A stretch of DNA of 64,000 nucleotides from Bacteroidetes bacterium GWC2_46_850 (GCA_001768325.1 MENQ01000024.1:186001-250000), one strand, 5' to 3'. Shown: positions 23,416 to 34,520, counted from the stretch's first letter. Notes: generated by a model from the letters alone, not told the origin. Numbers and translations are program-made.

Positions 23416-24801
23416 ATGACAAAAGAGAAAAACAACATCAATCAGCTCTATCTGGTGCTGATTTCACTGATCGCCGGAATGGGCGGATACCTTTTTGGAT
23501 ATGACTGGGTAGTCATTGGGGGTGCCAAAGCTTTTTACGAAATCTATTTCTCCATCGCAGATATTCCTTGGCTGCAGGGCTGGGTGATGAGCAGCGCGCT
23601 GCTGGGATGCCTTATCGGAGTAGTCATCTCCGGCGGTTTATCCGATAAATATGGACGTAAGCATATGATGATTCTGGCTGCACTCGTCTTTGCCTTGTCG
23701 GCCTACGGTACGGGTGCAGCCCAAACAATCGATCAGTTTATCCTGTTCCGGATCATCAGCGGTATTGGGATCGGCATTGCTTCAAATATTTCGCCTATGT
23801 ACCTGTCGGAAGTATCACCTCCAGCCGTACGAGGTAAGTTTGTGGCAATTTATCAGTTGGCGATTGTCCTGGGTATCCTCTCGGCACAGATTGTAAACTG
23901 GCAAATCGCGGAGCCGGTCGTGCCGGGTGAAGATATCTTGCACTCCTGGAACGGACAGCTGGGCTGGAGATGGATGTTCTGGGCACCCATAATTCCTTCT
24001 ATTCTCTACCTGATCTTCACTTTTATTGTGCCCGAAAGTCCCCGGTGGCTCATTAGCAAGGCAAGATACGAGAAGGCGACTGATATTTTCTCCAGGATTG
24101 TCAATAGAGATTATGCCGTCCATTTGGTGGAAGAGGTACAGCAGACTGCAAGGGAGCGTACGGAGAAAGTAAGACTGTCGGCTCTTTTCAAGGGAAAGGC
24201 ATTCCGTATTGCAATGGTTGGTATCGTGATAGCCATTTTGCAGCAATGGTGCGGCATCAATGTGGTATTTAACTATGCGCAAGAAATTTTTACCGCGGCC
24301 GGTTACAGCGTCTCCGACATGTTATTCAACATTGTGGTGACCGGGGTTGTCAATGTGATTTTCACCCTTGTGGGAATGTATACGGTCGACAGGCTGGGCC
24401 GGCGACCGCTGATGCTGGCTGGAACCATTGGGCTATCATTGATTTATGTGGTCCTGGGAGCCGGTTATTATTTCCGTGTTGAAGGAATGGTGATGCTGAT
24501 TCTTGTTGTGCTGGCCATTGCCTGTTATGCCATGACACTGGCTCCGGTAACCTGGATTGTGATTTCTGAAATTTTTCCCACGAGGTTAAGGGCCCGGGGC
24601 ATGGCCGTTTCAACCTTTGCCCTGTGGAGTGCCAGCTTTGTGCTCACCTATACCTTTCCTCTTCTGAACAGTTCACTTGGAGCTTCCGGGACGTTCTGGC
24701 TTTACGGACTTATTTGTATCCTCGGATTCCTCTTTATCAAGGTGAACCTTCCGGAGACGAAAGGGAAAACCCTGGAGGAAATTGAGGCTTATTCCCGGTA
24801 A
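23416..24801 (+). CDS. MFS sugar porter
   Basis: A 461-residue inner-membrane sugar transporter with about 12 membrane segments. Signature motifs of the sugar-porter family are FGYDWVVIGGAK in helix 1, GGLSDKYGRKHMM between helices 2 and 3, PESPRWL at about 206-212 before the central loop, DRLGRRPLM in the second half and LPETKGKTLEEIE at the C-terminus. It likely works as a proton symporter for the monosaccharide released by the PUL. It is divergent from the AraC gene and followed by the DUF5107 gene 108 bases later on the same strand. Confidence 0.9.
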   Translation: MTKEKNNINQLYLVLISLIAGMGGYLFGYDWVVIGGAKAFYEIYFSIADIPWLQGWVMSSALLGCLIGVVISGGLSDKYGRKHMMILAALVFALSAYGTGAAQTIDQFILFRIISGIGIGIASNISPMYLSEVSPPAVRGKFVAIYQLAIVLGILSAQIVNWQIAEPVVPGEDILHSWNGQLGWRWMFWAPIIPSILYLIFTFIVPESPRWLISKARYEKATDIFSRIVNRDYAVHLVEEVQQTARERTEKVRLSALFKGKAFRIAMVGIVIAILQQWCGINVVFNYAQEIFTAAGYSVSDMLFNIVVTGVVNVIFTLVGMYTVDRLGRRPLMLAGTIGLSLIYVVLGAGYYFRVEGMVMLILVVLAIACYAMTLAPVTWIVISEIFPTRLRARGMAVSTFALWSASFVLTYTFPLLNSSLGASGTFWLYGLICILGFLFIKVNLPETKGKTLEEIEAYSR

Positions 24802-24909
24802 TTCAAACAGAGGGCTGATCCGGGTATCATCTGTCCCAAAGAAAAGCCAAATCCTGAAAAATATTTACAGCATAGTTAAACAGACAATATTCACATAGTA
24901 GTTTTTGAG

Positions 24910-27900
24910 ATGGAAGAAGTGACGAATTATTTGATTCAATCGACAGTATACAACCCCGGAGAGGTAAAAGCATGGATGGAACAAATCCTCCTGCCCACCT
25001 ATGAAGCGGGTGAGGAGGAGAAGAACCCCGTTTTCCTGGAGAAGAGAGTTTACCAGGGAAGTTCCGGGGTGGTATATCCTTACCCGGTGATTGAAAAAAT
25101 ATCGGATGAAAAAAAGAGTAAGCCATATAAAGCGCTTTTTATAGAGAACCGGTACATCAAGGTGATGATTCTCCCCGAACTGGGAGGACGCATTCAGATG
25201 GCCTGGGATAAGATGAGCAGCTCCCATATTTTTTATTACAACCAGGTAATCAAGCCAGCATTGGTCGGTTTAACCGGACCCTGGATATCGGGAGGGATCG
25301 AGTTTAACTGGCCGCAACATCACCGGCCCAGCACCTTTTATCCGACCGAATTTATGATTGAAACGAATGCGGATGGAAGCAAAACGGTCTGGTGCAATGA
25401 GGTGGAACGGATGTTCAGACTGAAGGGGATGCATGGCATCACGCTTTATCCCGACAAAGCCTATATTGAGATAAAAGCAAAAGTTTATAACAGGACACCT
25501 TTTCCTCAGACCTTCCTCTGGTGGGCCAATCCTGCCGTAGCGGTCGACAATGCCTATAAATCGGTCTTCCCTCCCGATGTAAATGCCGTATTCGACCATG
25601 GCAAGCGGGATGTTTCCTCGTTTCCCATCGCCACCGGCACCTATTATAAGCAGGACTATTCGGCCGGTGTGGATATTTCACGTTATGAAAATATTCCGGT
25701 ACCCACCTCCTATATGGCGATCGAGTCGGATTATGATTTCGTGGGCGGCTACAATGAAAGAACAAATGTGGGGGTGTTGCACGTGGCCAATCACCACATC
25801 TCTCCCGGAAAAAAACAGTGGACCTGGGGAAATGGTGATTTCGGCAAAGCCTGGGAACGGAACCTGACGGATGAAGATGGGCCTTATATTGAGCTGATGA
25901 CGGGTGTATATACCGATAACCAACCCGACTTTAGCTGGTTGCAACCTTATGAGGAGAAGACCTGGACACAGCATTTTATGCCCTACGCAGGGGTGGGCAA
26001 TGTGAAAAATGCAACAAAGGATGTGATCGCCAATCTGGAGACCGATAAAGAAAACGCACGTATAACGCTGTTTGCCACCTCCAAAAACAACGTGACAGTC
26101 TCTTTGACGAACGGTTCCGGTACGATCTTATTGAAAGAAAAAACGACATTGTCGCCCGAAGCTCCCTTTGAAAGAATAGTAGGATTCAACATAGGTGAGC
26201 TCATGCAGCAAGAAAATATCGATGAGCTTGTGCTGACTATCACCGGAAGCGATGGAAAGGAGCTGCTGAGATACAGCACTGAAAAAGTAGGGGATAATCC
26301 GGTGCCTCCCGCTGCCAGCGGCGCCGCTGAACCGAAAGAGATTCCACTCATTGAGCAACTTTACCTCACGGGTCTTCATCTGGAACAATACCGGCACGCC
26401 ACATTCAATCCTGTCGATTATTATGAGGAGGCGCTGAGACGCGATCCAGGTGATGTGCGTTGCAACAATGCACTTGGGCTCCTCCTGATGAGAAGGGGGC
26501 AATTCGAAAAGGCACAGCCCTACTTCGAGAGAGCGATTGAGACACTGACAAAACGGAATCCAAATCCCTATGATGGAGAAGCCTATTACAACCTCGGGAG
26601 TTGTCTACGGTTTCAGTCGAACCTGGATGAGGCGTACCGCGCCTTTTATAAATCGGTCTGGAATGCAACCTGGAAGGATCCTGCCTATTTTTCCATTGCA
26701 CAAATCGATGCGACAAGGAAAAACTGGGATACCGCCCTGGAAAATGTGGAACAGAGCCTGCTTCGCAACTGGCATAACCACAAGGCACGCCAGCTGAAAG
26801 CTTCCCTGTTGCGTAAAAAGGGAAATACCGACGAGGCTTTGACATGGGTGAAGGCATCGTTGGAGATCGACAAGTTTAACGTGGGTTGTCTCCTTGAGCA
26901 ATACCTGCTGACGGGTGACGAGTTGTTAAAAAAGGAAATTGTCTCGTTGTTGCAGGGTAATCCCCACAGCTATCTCGAGTATGCATTTGACTTTGCCGCT
27001 GCTGGGCTGTATGAAGAAGCAATAAATCTGTTGGAGTGGTCTGCAGAAACAGCTGCCGGGACTTATCCAATGACAGGGTATGCGTTGGGTTACTTTCTCT
27101 TTCAGGCAGGTAAAGAAGAGGAAGCAAAAGAACAATATCATAAAGCATCTGAACAATCACCCGATCGCTGTTTTCCCAACCGGTTGGAGGAGGTAATCGT
27201 CTTGCAGCATGTCATCGAAGTAAGTCCAAAAGATTATAAAGCCCTCTATTATCTGGGTAACTTCTGGTATGCAAAGCGGCAGTACAAGGAAGCCATTGCA
27301 TGTTGGGAGAAATCGATTGAAATCCACGATCTGTTTCCTACCGTGTTGCGAAATTTGGCATTGGCATACTATAACAAAGCCGATAAAAAAGAGGAGGCAC
27401 TGCAACTGCTGGAGAAAGCATTTTCATTGGACGAGACCGACTCGAGGGTCTTTATGGAGTTGGACCAGCTATATAAGAAGCTGAGTTATGCACCCTCTGA
27501 GCGCCTTCACAAATTAGAAAATCATATGGATCTGGTGGAGCAGCGCGACGATCTGTTTATCGAGCGTATTGCCCTGTACAATCAGTTGGGTAGGTATGAA
27601 ACGGTAAAAACACTCTGCGATGCCCGCAATTTTCATCCCTGGGAGGGTGGAGAAGGCAAGATCACCTTCCAGTACACCTACTGCAGGATACAACTTGCAA
27701 AGCAGGCAATCGGGGAAAATGATTACAGGAGGGCACTGGAATTATTGAATGAGACCGATGTGTATCCGCACAATCTGGGTGAAGGCAAACTAAGTACGGT
27801 GAACGAGAACGATGTCGCATATTACAAAGGGATTTGCTACAGAGGATTACATGATGAAGAGAATGCAATTGTCTGGTTTAAAAAGGCCACCCAAGGACCG

Positions 27901-28272
27901 AACGAACCGAAGCAGGCATTCTATTACAACGACGAGAGTCCCGACAAGATCTACTTTCAAGGATTGGCCTGGCGGGCGCTCGGTAACGAAGAAAAAGCAG
28001 AAGAACGTTTTAAAAAACTGATTGCACATGGAGAAAAACACATGAATGACGACTGCAAGATTGAATATTTTGCAGTCTCCCTTCCCGATCTGGCCATCTG
28101 GGAAGAGGATCTGAACAAACGCAACCGCATACATTGCCATCACGTGATGGCCTTGGGATGGTTGGGATTGGGTGAAAATGAAAAAGCAGCGCACGCAATG
28201 GAGAAAGTTTTAGCGCTGGATGTAGATTATCAGGGAATAATAAATATATTTAAAATCAATGAGTTAAACTAA
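24910..28272 (+). CDS. DUF5107 domain and TPR-repeat protein
   Basis: A 1120-residue protein without a signal peptide, so probably cytoplasmic. The N-terminal half (about 60-370) matches the DUF5107 type, with NRYIKVMILPELGGRIQMAW, WISGGIEFNWPQHHRPSTF and WWANPAVAV; this resembles the mutarotase-like beta-sandwich fold. From about 500 to the end it is built of TPR-like helical repeats, for example DVRCNNALGLLLMRRGQFEKA and DYKALYYLGNFWYAKRQYKEA. Such genes are often found next to sugar MFS transporters in Bacteroidota, as here. A role in handling or sensing imported sugar is inferred from that. The GH2 gene follows 12 bases after its stop. Confidence 0.8.
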   Translation: MEEVTNYLIQSTVYNPGEVKAWMEQILLPTYEAGEEEKNPVFLEKRVYQGSSGVVYPYPVIEKISDEKKSKPYKALFIENRYIKVMILPELGGRIQMAWDKMSSSHIFYYNQVIKPALVGLTGPWISGGIEFNWPQHHRPSTFYPTEFMIETNADGSKTVWCNEVERMFRLKGMHGITLYPDKAYIEIKAKVYNRTPFPQTFLWWANPAVAVDNAYKSVFPPDVNAVFDHGKRDVSSFPIATGTYYKQDYSAGVDISRYENIPVPTSYMAIESDYDFVGGYNERTNVGVLHVANHHISPGKKQWTWGNGDFGKAWERNLTDEDGPYIELMTGVYTDNQPDFSWLQPYEEKTWTQHFMPYAGVGNVKNATKDVIANLETDKENARITLFATSKNNVTVSLTNGSGTILLKEKTTLSPEAPFERIVGFNIGELMQQENIDELVLTITGSDGKELLRYSTEKVGDNPVPPAASGAAEPKEIPLIEQLYLTGLHLEQYRHATFNPVDYYEEALRRDPGDVRCNNALGLLLMRRGQFEKAQPYFERAIETLTKRNPNPYDGEAYYNLGSCLRFQSNLDEAYRAFYKSVWNATWKDPAYFSIAQIDATRKNWDTALENVEQSLLRNWHNHKARQLKASLLRKKGNTDEALTWVKASLEIDKFNVGCLLEQYLLTGDELLKKEIVSLLQGNPHSYLEYAFDFAAAGLYEEAINLLEWSAETAAGTYPMTGYALGYFLFQAGKEEEAKEQYHKASEQSPDRCFPNRLEEVIVLQHVIEVSPKDYKALYYLGNFWYAKRQYKEAIACWEKSIEIHDLFPTVLRNLALAYYNKADKKEEALQLLEKAFSLDETDSRVFMELDQLYKKLSYAPSERLHKLENHMDLVEQRDDLFIERIALYNQLGRYETVKTLCDARNFHPWEGGEGKITFQYTYCRIQLAKQAIGENDYRRALELLNETDVYPHNLGEGKLSTVNENDVAYYKGICYRGLHDEENAIVWFKKATQGPNEPKQAFYYNDESPDKIYFQGLAWRALGNEEKAEERFKKLIAHGEKHMNDDCKIEYFAVSLPDLAIWEEDLNKRNRIHCHHVMALGWLGLGENEKAAHAMEKVLALDVDYQGIINIFKINELN

Positions 28273-28284
28273 TTATATATCAAG

Positions 28285-31113
28285 ATGAAGAAAATAATTT
28301 GGCTGATAATTTGTTTTCTGTTATTGATTTTATCCTGTCAAAAACACCAAACTGAACAAATCGATCTTTCGGGTGAGTGGCAGTTTCAGATGGATCCCGA
28401 AGATCGTGGTGTAAATGAAAGATGGTTTGATAAGGATCTTCCTGAAACGATACAATTGCCCGGTTCCATGGCGGAAAACGGTAAGGGAAACGATATAACG
28501 CTTCAAACCAAATGGACGGGAGGAATAAAGAATCCCGAGTGGTTTAATGACCCGAGCTATGCTCCTTATGCTGACTCGACAAATGTTCGATTTCCCTACT
28601 GGTTGCAACCGGAAAAAGAGTATGTCGGTGCGGCATGGTACCGGAAAGAAATATCAATACCGGTCGATTGGAAAGATAAGACTATTTTGTTGACGCTGGA
28701 ACGCCCTCACTGGGAATCCACCGTGTGGGTGAATGGGATGCGGGTAGGTATGCAAAACAGTCTGGCCGTACCACATCGGTTTGATATCTCCTCTTTCTTG
28801 AAAACAGGTAATAACACCCTTACCGTCTGCGTGGATAACCGGACAAAAGCGATTGACGTAGGAGAAAATTCACACAGTATTTCTGATCATACCCAATCGA
28901 ATTGGAATGGTATAGTTGGAGAAATATCGCTGAAAGCAGCCGGAAAGATTTTGTTTGATCACGTAGAGGTTTTTCCGAATGTTGCGGATAAAACTGTGAA
29001 AATAAAGGCCAAAGTGCATAACCTTCTTTCCGACACAAAGCATATAAAGTTGTCGACGAATGCCCGTCTTAAAAAGAATAATGAGAAAATAAAAGGACAA
29101 ACGTGGAATTTCGAGATTTCTCCGGGAGAAAATGATATGGAGATGATTTATAACCTGGGAGAGAATGCCCTGTTCTGGGATGAATTCAATCCCAATGTGT
29201 ACGAATTGTTGCTAACCCTGAACGCAGATAAGGAAACTGATTCGCATGTTGTTGATTTTGGATTACGTGAATTTAAGAGAGAAGATTCCCGTTTTGTCAT
29301 AAATGGCCGGCCTCTTTTTCTGCGCGGTACATTGGAATGTGCCATTTTCCCAAAAACGGGTTATCCTCCTATCGATATTGAATATTGGGAAAAAATATAC
29401 CGTACTATACAAGCACATGGTTTGAATCACATCCGATTTCACTCATGGTGTCCACCGGAAGTTGCTTTTGAAGCCGCAGACGAAATGGGTGTATACCTTC
29501 AGGTGGAATGTTCTTCCTGGGCCAATCAGAGTACGCAATTGGGAAGTGGGTTGCCTGTTGATCAATATATTTGGGACGAAAGTGAACGAATTATCAAAAA
29601 CTATGGCAACCATCCCTCTTTTGTGATGATGGCTTATGGAAATGAGCCGGGTGGTCCCAAACACAGGGAGTTTCTTACGGACTTTGTCAGTTATTGGAAA
29701 GAAAAAGACAATCGTCGTGTGTATACCAGTGCTGCTGGTTGGCCGGTATTGTCGGTGAATGATTATCATAATATTCCCGAACCGCGCATACAGCGATGGG
29801 CCGAGGAACTCAGGAGTATCATTAATTCAGAAGCTCCACGAACCGATTACGATTGGTCCCAGAAAATCCCGAAAGACGGAATTCCTGTAGTGAGTCACGA
29901 AATTGGTCAATGGTGCGTATATCCCAATTTCAAGGAGATGGGTAAATATACAGGAGTTCTGAAACCGAAGAATTTTGAGATTTTTCGGGCTAGTTTGCAG
30001 GCTCACGGGATGGAGCATTTGGCCGATAGCTTCTTACTGGCATCTGGTAAACTGCAAGCGTTGTGTTACAAGGCTGATATCGAAGCCGCACTTCGTACTC
30101 CCGGTTTTGCCGGCTTTCAGTTGCTCGATCTGCACGATTTTCCCGGACAGGGGACTGCTTTGGTGGGGGTCCTGGATCCTTTTTGGGAAGAGAAGGGGTA
30201 TGTCTCTCCGGAAGAATACAGTCGATTTTGCAATGCCACTGTTCCTTTGGTCCGGCTTGGGAAACGGATATTTATAGAAGGTGAAACAATGACAGCGAAT
30301 ATCGAGGTAGCACATTTCGGAGAAAAACCTTTGCAGTCAATCAGTCCGAAGTGGCAACTTACAGAGAATGGCGAAATTATTTCAGAAGGGATGCTAGCTC
30401 TGCAAGATATTCCTATCGGAAATGCCATTCAATTGGGGGAGGTGACGCATCGTTTTGAAAAGAAAGGTAAACCCCGGAAATTGAATTTCAAAATAAGCAT
30501 AGCTAAGTTTGAGAATTCATGGGACATGTGGGTTTATCCCACAAATCAGAAGGTTGAATTCGCAGATATTAAAGTCGTTGAAAATATAAATCGGTCTACA
30601 CTGGATTACCTGCTGAATGGAGGGAAGGTATTACTCAGCCTTGGTAAAGGAAAGGTATCTCCGGAAATGGGTGGAAATGTGGGAGTCGGCTTTTCGAGCA
30701 TATTCTGGAATACGGCCTGGACCGGAAACCAGAAACCTCATATCCTTGGAATTCTGTGCGACCCTGCACATCCCGCTCTTGAAAATTTTCCTACAGAATA
30801 TCATTCCAACTGGCAATGGTGGGATGCAATGAGCCATGGAGACGCAATCCTATTGGATTCTTTGGCTGCTGATTTAAAGCCAATTGTTCGCATTATCGAT
30901 GATTGGGTTACCAACAGAAACCTGGGGCTGATATTTGAGGCGCAAGTAGGAAAAGGCAGGATTGTGGTGAGCGGAACTGATCTGGTCAATAATTTAACAT
31001 CACGGCCAGAAGCGATCCAGCTGAGAACAAGTTTACTTCAATACATGAAAAGTGAAACTTTTAAACCGGGTACAGATATTGAACCCGATATTCTGGCAAA
31101 AGTAGTCAGATGA
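28285..31113 (+). CDS. Glycoside hydrolase family 2 lipoprotein, first of three
   Basis: A 942-residue exo-acting beta-glycosidase. The signal peptide ends in a lipobox (LILSC, C18). The GH2 order is visible: sugar-binding jelly-roll domain (about 30-220), Ig-like domain, then TIM barrel with GRPLFLRGTLECAIFP, FHSWCPP and NHPSFVMMAYGNEPGG, where E454 is the probable acid/base. VVSHEIGQW carries E539 as the probable nucleophile. A C-terminal accessory region contains ILCDPAHPALENFPTEYHSN, shared with the other two GH2 proteins here. GH2 covers beta-galactosidase, beta-glucuronidase, beta-mannosidase and others, and the specificity cannot be read with confidence. Confidence 0.9.
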   Translation: MKKIIWLIICFLLLILSCQKHQTEQIDLSGEWQFQMDPEDRGVNERWFDKDLPETIQLPGSMAENGKGNDITLQTKWTGGIKNPEWFNDPSYAPYADSTNVRFPYWLQPEKEYVGAAWYRKEISIPVDWKDKTILLTLERPHWESTVWVNGMRVGMQNSLAVPHRFDISSFLKTGNNTLTVCVDNRTKAIDVGENSHSISDHTQSNWNGIVGEISLKAAGKILFDHVEVFPNVADKTVKIKAKVHNLLSDTKHIKLSTNARLKKNNEKIKGQTWNFEISPGENDMEMIYNLGENALFWDEFNPNVYELLLTLNADKETDSHVVDFGLREFKREDSRFVINGRPLFLRGTLECAIFPKTGYPPIDIEYWEKIYRTIQAHGLNHIRFHSWCPPEVAFEAADEMGVYLQVECSSWANQSTQLGSGLPVDQYIWDESERIIKNYGNHPSFVMMAYGNEPGGPKHREFLTDFVSYWKEKDNRRVYTSAAGWPVLSVNDYHNIPEPRIQRWAEELRSIINSEAPRTDYDWSQKIPKDGIPVVSHEIGQWCVYPNFKEMGKYTGVLKPKNFEIFRASLQAHGMEHLADSFLLASGKLQALCYKADIEAALRTPGFAGFQLLDLHDFPGQGTALVGVLDPFWEEKGYVSPEEYSRFCNATVPLVRLGKRIFIEGETMTANIEVAHFGEKPLQSISPKWQLTENGEIISEGMLALQDIPIGNAIQLGEVTHRFEKKGKPRKLNFKISIAKFENSWDMWVYPTNQKVEFADIKVVENINRSTLDYLLNGGKVLLSLGKGKVSPEMGGNVGVGFSSIFWNTAWTGNQKPHILGILCDPAHPALENFPTEYHSNWQWWDAMSHGDAILLDSLAADLKPIVRIIDDWVTNRNLGLIFEAQVGKGRIVVSGTDLVNNLTSRPEAIQLRTSLLQYMKSETFKPGTDIEPDILAKVVR

Positions 31114-31316
31114 TATCGCCCGGATTGCAGTTTGAGATGGAATTTACTTCAATACCAATATTTTAATAGATATAATTCACCATGCAGATTATGAATAATT
31201 ACCGTCAAAGAGAATTTAAAGATCATCGACATCGGAGAAGAATGACTACCGAAACAATAATAAAATACATAGGAAATATAAAACGCGGAAATAGTTAATC
31301 AATAAAAATTCAATTT

Positions 31317-34300
31317 ATGAACAAACAAGGTTTTTTGTTTTTATGGACATTGCTATTATGCTTAGCAACTTTTTACCCATCAAATGTTCTGGCGCAGCAA
31401 ATCCAAGTGACAGGTAAAGTTAGAGACGCAAAGACTAACGAGCCTCTGATTGGGGTTTCTATTGTAGTAAGGGGAACCGGAACCGGATATATAACTGATG
31501 TAAACGGCGAGTATAAAATGAATATTTCTTCAGATGATATTTTGGAGTTTTCATATATTGGTTATCATAAAGAGGAAATACCTGTAAATGGGAAAGGTGT
31601 AATCAATGTCAGCATGTCGGAAGACTTAAAAATGCTTGAAGAAGTGGTAATAGTAGGTTTTGGTGCCCAAAAAAAGGTTAATCTGACGGGAGCTGTAGGA
31701 ACACTTGGGGCAGAAGCATTGGAGAATCGTCCTGTTCAAAGTGCTACACAGGCTTTACAAGGATTGATTGGAGGTTTGAACATTACCCAAACGAATGGTT
31801 CATTGGAAGATAAATCCAAAGTAAATATTCGTGGTATTGGAACTATTGATAGTGGCTCAACCTCCAGTCCCTTGGTTCTAATTGATGGAATGGAAGGTGA
31901 TTTAAACGCTGTAAACCCACAAGATATTGAGAATATTTCCGTATTGAAGGATGCTTCTTCTTCTTCTATTTATGGATCAAGAGCTGCATTCGGAGTTATT
32001 CTTATCACAACCAAGAAAGGAAGCAGCGGAAAGATCAAATTGAACTACAACAATAATTTCCGTTGGACTACCCCGGTTATTATGCCTAAAATGATGGACT
32101 CCTATACATTTGCCCTTTATTTCAATGATGCAGGAATCAATGGAGGAAGTACGCCATACTACAGCGAAGAAAGGTTACAGCGGATATTGGATTATCAATC
32201 CGGAAAACTGAAAACTTCCATTATGCCAAATCCAACTAATCCGCAATATTGGGCTGAACCTTATGGTAATGGAAACGACAATGTAGACTGGTATGACGCC
32301 CTTTACAAGGATTATGCATTTTCACATGAACATAACATTAGTCTCACGGGAGGAACCGAGGTCTTGAGTTTTTATCTATCCGGTAACTTCCTGAATCAGG
32401 AAGGATTGATGGAACTCAACAAAGATACATACGAGCGCTATTCGGCGACTGCTAAGATCTATGCCAAATTGAATGAATGGACATCAATAAACTACACCAA
32501 TCGTTTTTACAGGGAGGATTTCCGGCGACCATCTGCTTTATCGAATACCCTATACACTGACTTAGGACGACAAGGGTGGCCTACACTTCCTCTCTATGAT
32601 CCGAACGGATATTTGTTTACCGCACCTTCACCCGCCCTAGGGTTAAGTGATGGTGGTGAGGACAATCATCAGTACGACTGGATGAATCAACAGTTACAAA
32701 TAATCCTTGAACCTATTAAGGATTGGAAAATATTCGGAGATTTAAACTATCGCACACGTAACAATTTTCGCCATTGGGATACCCAGCGCCTTTATAACCA
32801 TGATGTAAATGGCAATCCCTATGTTTATTCACAAGGATCGGGAGTTTATGAATATGGTTATCGCGAGAATTACTTCAATCCGAATGTGTATTCAGAATAC
32901 TTGCACACATACAGTGATAAACACACCGTCAAGGTAATGGCTGGTTTTCAGTCGGAATTGAACAAATACCGAGATCTTTCGGCGAAACGCGATGGAATCA
33001 TTGTCCCTTCTATTCCTACCTTGAATACAACTTCAGGAACAGCATTCAATGGAAACCCCATCACACCGTCTGTAACTGGACAATACCAGAACTGGGCAAC
33101 AGTAGGTTTCTTTGGACGAATTAATTATAATTATCTCGAGCGTTATTTGATGGAATTCAACTTAAGATATGATGGAACCTCGCGTTTCCGCAGAGAGAAG
33201 CGCTGGAACTGGTTCCCGTCCGTATCAGTGGGATGGAATGTAGCACGGGAAGCTTTCTGGCAGCCTTTTGAGCATATCGTTGGCACATTCAAATTAAGAA
33301 CATCATATGGGCAGCTGGGCAATCAAAATACCGGTAACTGGTATCCTACTTATCTCACTATGCCTATTGGTACTGCCAATGGTGACTGGCTGATAGGTGG
33401 ATTACGCCCCAATACTGCAAATGCTCCGGGATTGGTTAGTTCATCACTCACTTGGGAAACGGTAAAGAGCTACAACTTTGGACTCGATGTGGCTATGTTC
33501 GATAACCGACTGAATGCATCGATCGATGTGTTTAACCGACAGACCCAGAATATGGTAGGACCTGCACCCGAACTCCCTCTCATTCTTGGAACGGCAGTGC
33601 CTAAAGTGAATAATACTGATTTGGAAACAAAAGGGTTCGAGGTGGATATCGACTGGCAGGATCGCCTGAGCAACGGGCTAGGGTATAACATCCGTTTCCT
33701 GTTGTCGGACTATCAGACAGAAGTAACCAGATACCCTAACCCGACCAATTCCCTTACTACTTATCGGGAAGGACAAAAATTAGGTGAAATATGGGGGTAT
33801 ACTACTATTGGTATTGCTAAAACAGACGAAGAAATGAGAGTCCACTTGGCAACTTTACCCGATGGTGGACAAAATGCTTTTGGCACTATATGGACCGCGG
33901 GGGATATTATGTATAAAGATTTGAATAGTGACGGAAAAATTGATTCGGGAGCTAATACAACCGATGATTCGGGTGACATGTCAATAATAGGCAATAATAC
34001 TCCCCGGTTTGCATTTGGATTGGATCTCGGGGTGGATTGGAAAGGGTTCGATATACGCGCATTTTTCCAGGGTATAATGAAGCGTGATTTCTGGCAAGGA
34101 AGCTATTTCTTCTGGGGAGCAAGTGGTAGCGGAATTTGGTGGTCTACTGGTATGCAGGAACATATTGATTATTTCCGAGCTGATTCTAATCACCCATTGG
34201 GACAAAATATTGATTCTTATTATCCACGTCCGCTATTTAGAGGACAGAATCAGCAAACGCAAACTAGGTATTTACAAAATGCAGCATATATTCGCCTAAA

Positions 34301-34508
34301 AAACCTGCAGCTGGGGTATACCTTGCCGCAAGAACTTACCCGAAATTTCAATTTTGAAAAATTCCGTGTATTCATATCCGGTGAAAATTTATGGATAGGT
34401 ACTAAAATGGCCAAAATGTTCGATCCCGAAACAGTAGAAGGTGGGTATGGTGGAAATGTTTATCCCATGTCAAAAGTTATGTCCGTAGGATTAAATATTA
34501 ACTTCTAA
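31317..34508 (+). CDS. SusC-family TonB-dependent outer-membrane transporter
   Basis: A 1063-residue SusC-like receptor with a signal peptide (to about LAQQ) and an N-terminal carboxypeptidase-regulatory-like domain (VTGKVRDAKTNEPLIGVSI). The TonB-box region EEVVIVGFG is followed by a plug (VNIRGIGTIDSGSTSSPLVL, KDASSSSIYGSRAAFGVIL) and a long barrel ending in an aromatic residue (VGLNINF). There is no N-terminal STN secretin domain, so it probably does not signal to an ECF sigma/anti-sigma pair. It imports the bound oligosaccharide with its SusD partner 12 bases downstream. About 200 bases separate it from the upstream GH2 gene; no clear promoter was found there. Base composition is more A/T rich than flanking housekeeping genes. 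Confidence 0.95.
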   Translation: MNKQGFLFLWTLLLCLATFYPSNVLAQQIQVTGKVRDAKTNEPLIGVSIVVRGTGTGYITDVNGEYKMNISSDDILEFSYIGYHKEEIPVNGKGVINVSMSEDLKMLEEVVIVGFGAQKKVNLTGAVGTLGAEALENRPVQSATQALQGLIGGLNITQTNGSLEDKSKVNIRGIGTIDSGSTSSPLVLIDGMEGDLNAVNPQDIENISVLKDASSSSIYGSRAAFGVILITTKKGSSGKIKLNYNNNFRWTTPVIMPKMMDSYTFALYFNDAGINGGSTPYYSEERLQRILDYQSGKLKTSIMPNPTNPQYWAEPYGNGNDNVDWYDALYKDYAFSHEHNISLTGGTEVLSFYLSGNFLNQEGLMELNKDTYERYSATAKIYAKLNEWTSINYTNRFYREDFRRPSALSNTLYTDLGRQGWPTLPLYDPNGYLFTAPSPALGLSDGGEDNHQYDWMNQQLQIILEPIKDWKIFGDLNYRTRNNFRHWDTQRLYNHDVNGNPYVYSQGSGVYEYGYRENYFNPNVYSEYLHTYSDKHTVKVMAGFQSELNKYRDLSAKRDGIIVPSIPTLNTTSGTAFNGNPITPSVTGQYQNWATVGFFGRINYNYLERYLMEFNLRYDGTSRFRREKRWNWFPSVSVGWNVAREAFWQPFEHIVGTFKLRTSYGQLGNQNTGNWYPTYLTMPIGTANGDWLIGGLRPNTANAPGLVSSSLTWETVKSYNFGLDVAMFDNRLNASIDVFNRQTQNMVGPAPELPLILGTAVPKVNNTDLETKGFEVDIDWQDRLSNGLGYNIRFLLSDYQTEVTRYPNPTNSLTTYREGQKLGEIWGYTTIGIAKTDEEMRVHLATLPDGGQNAFGTIWTAGDIMYKDLNSDGKIDSGANTTDDSGDMSIIGNNTPRFAFGLDLGVDWKGFDIRAFFQGIMKRDFWQGSYFFWGASGSGIWWSTGMQEHIDYFRADSNHPLGQNIDSYYPRPLFRGQNQQTQTRYLQNAAYIRLKNLQLGYTLPQELTRNFNFEKFRVFISGENLWIGTKMAKMFDPETVEGGYGGNVYPMSKVMSVGLNINF

Positions 34509-34520
34509 AAACAATCAAAT

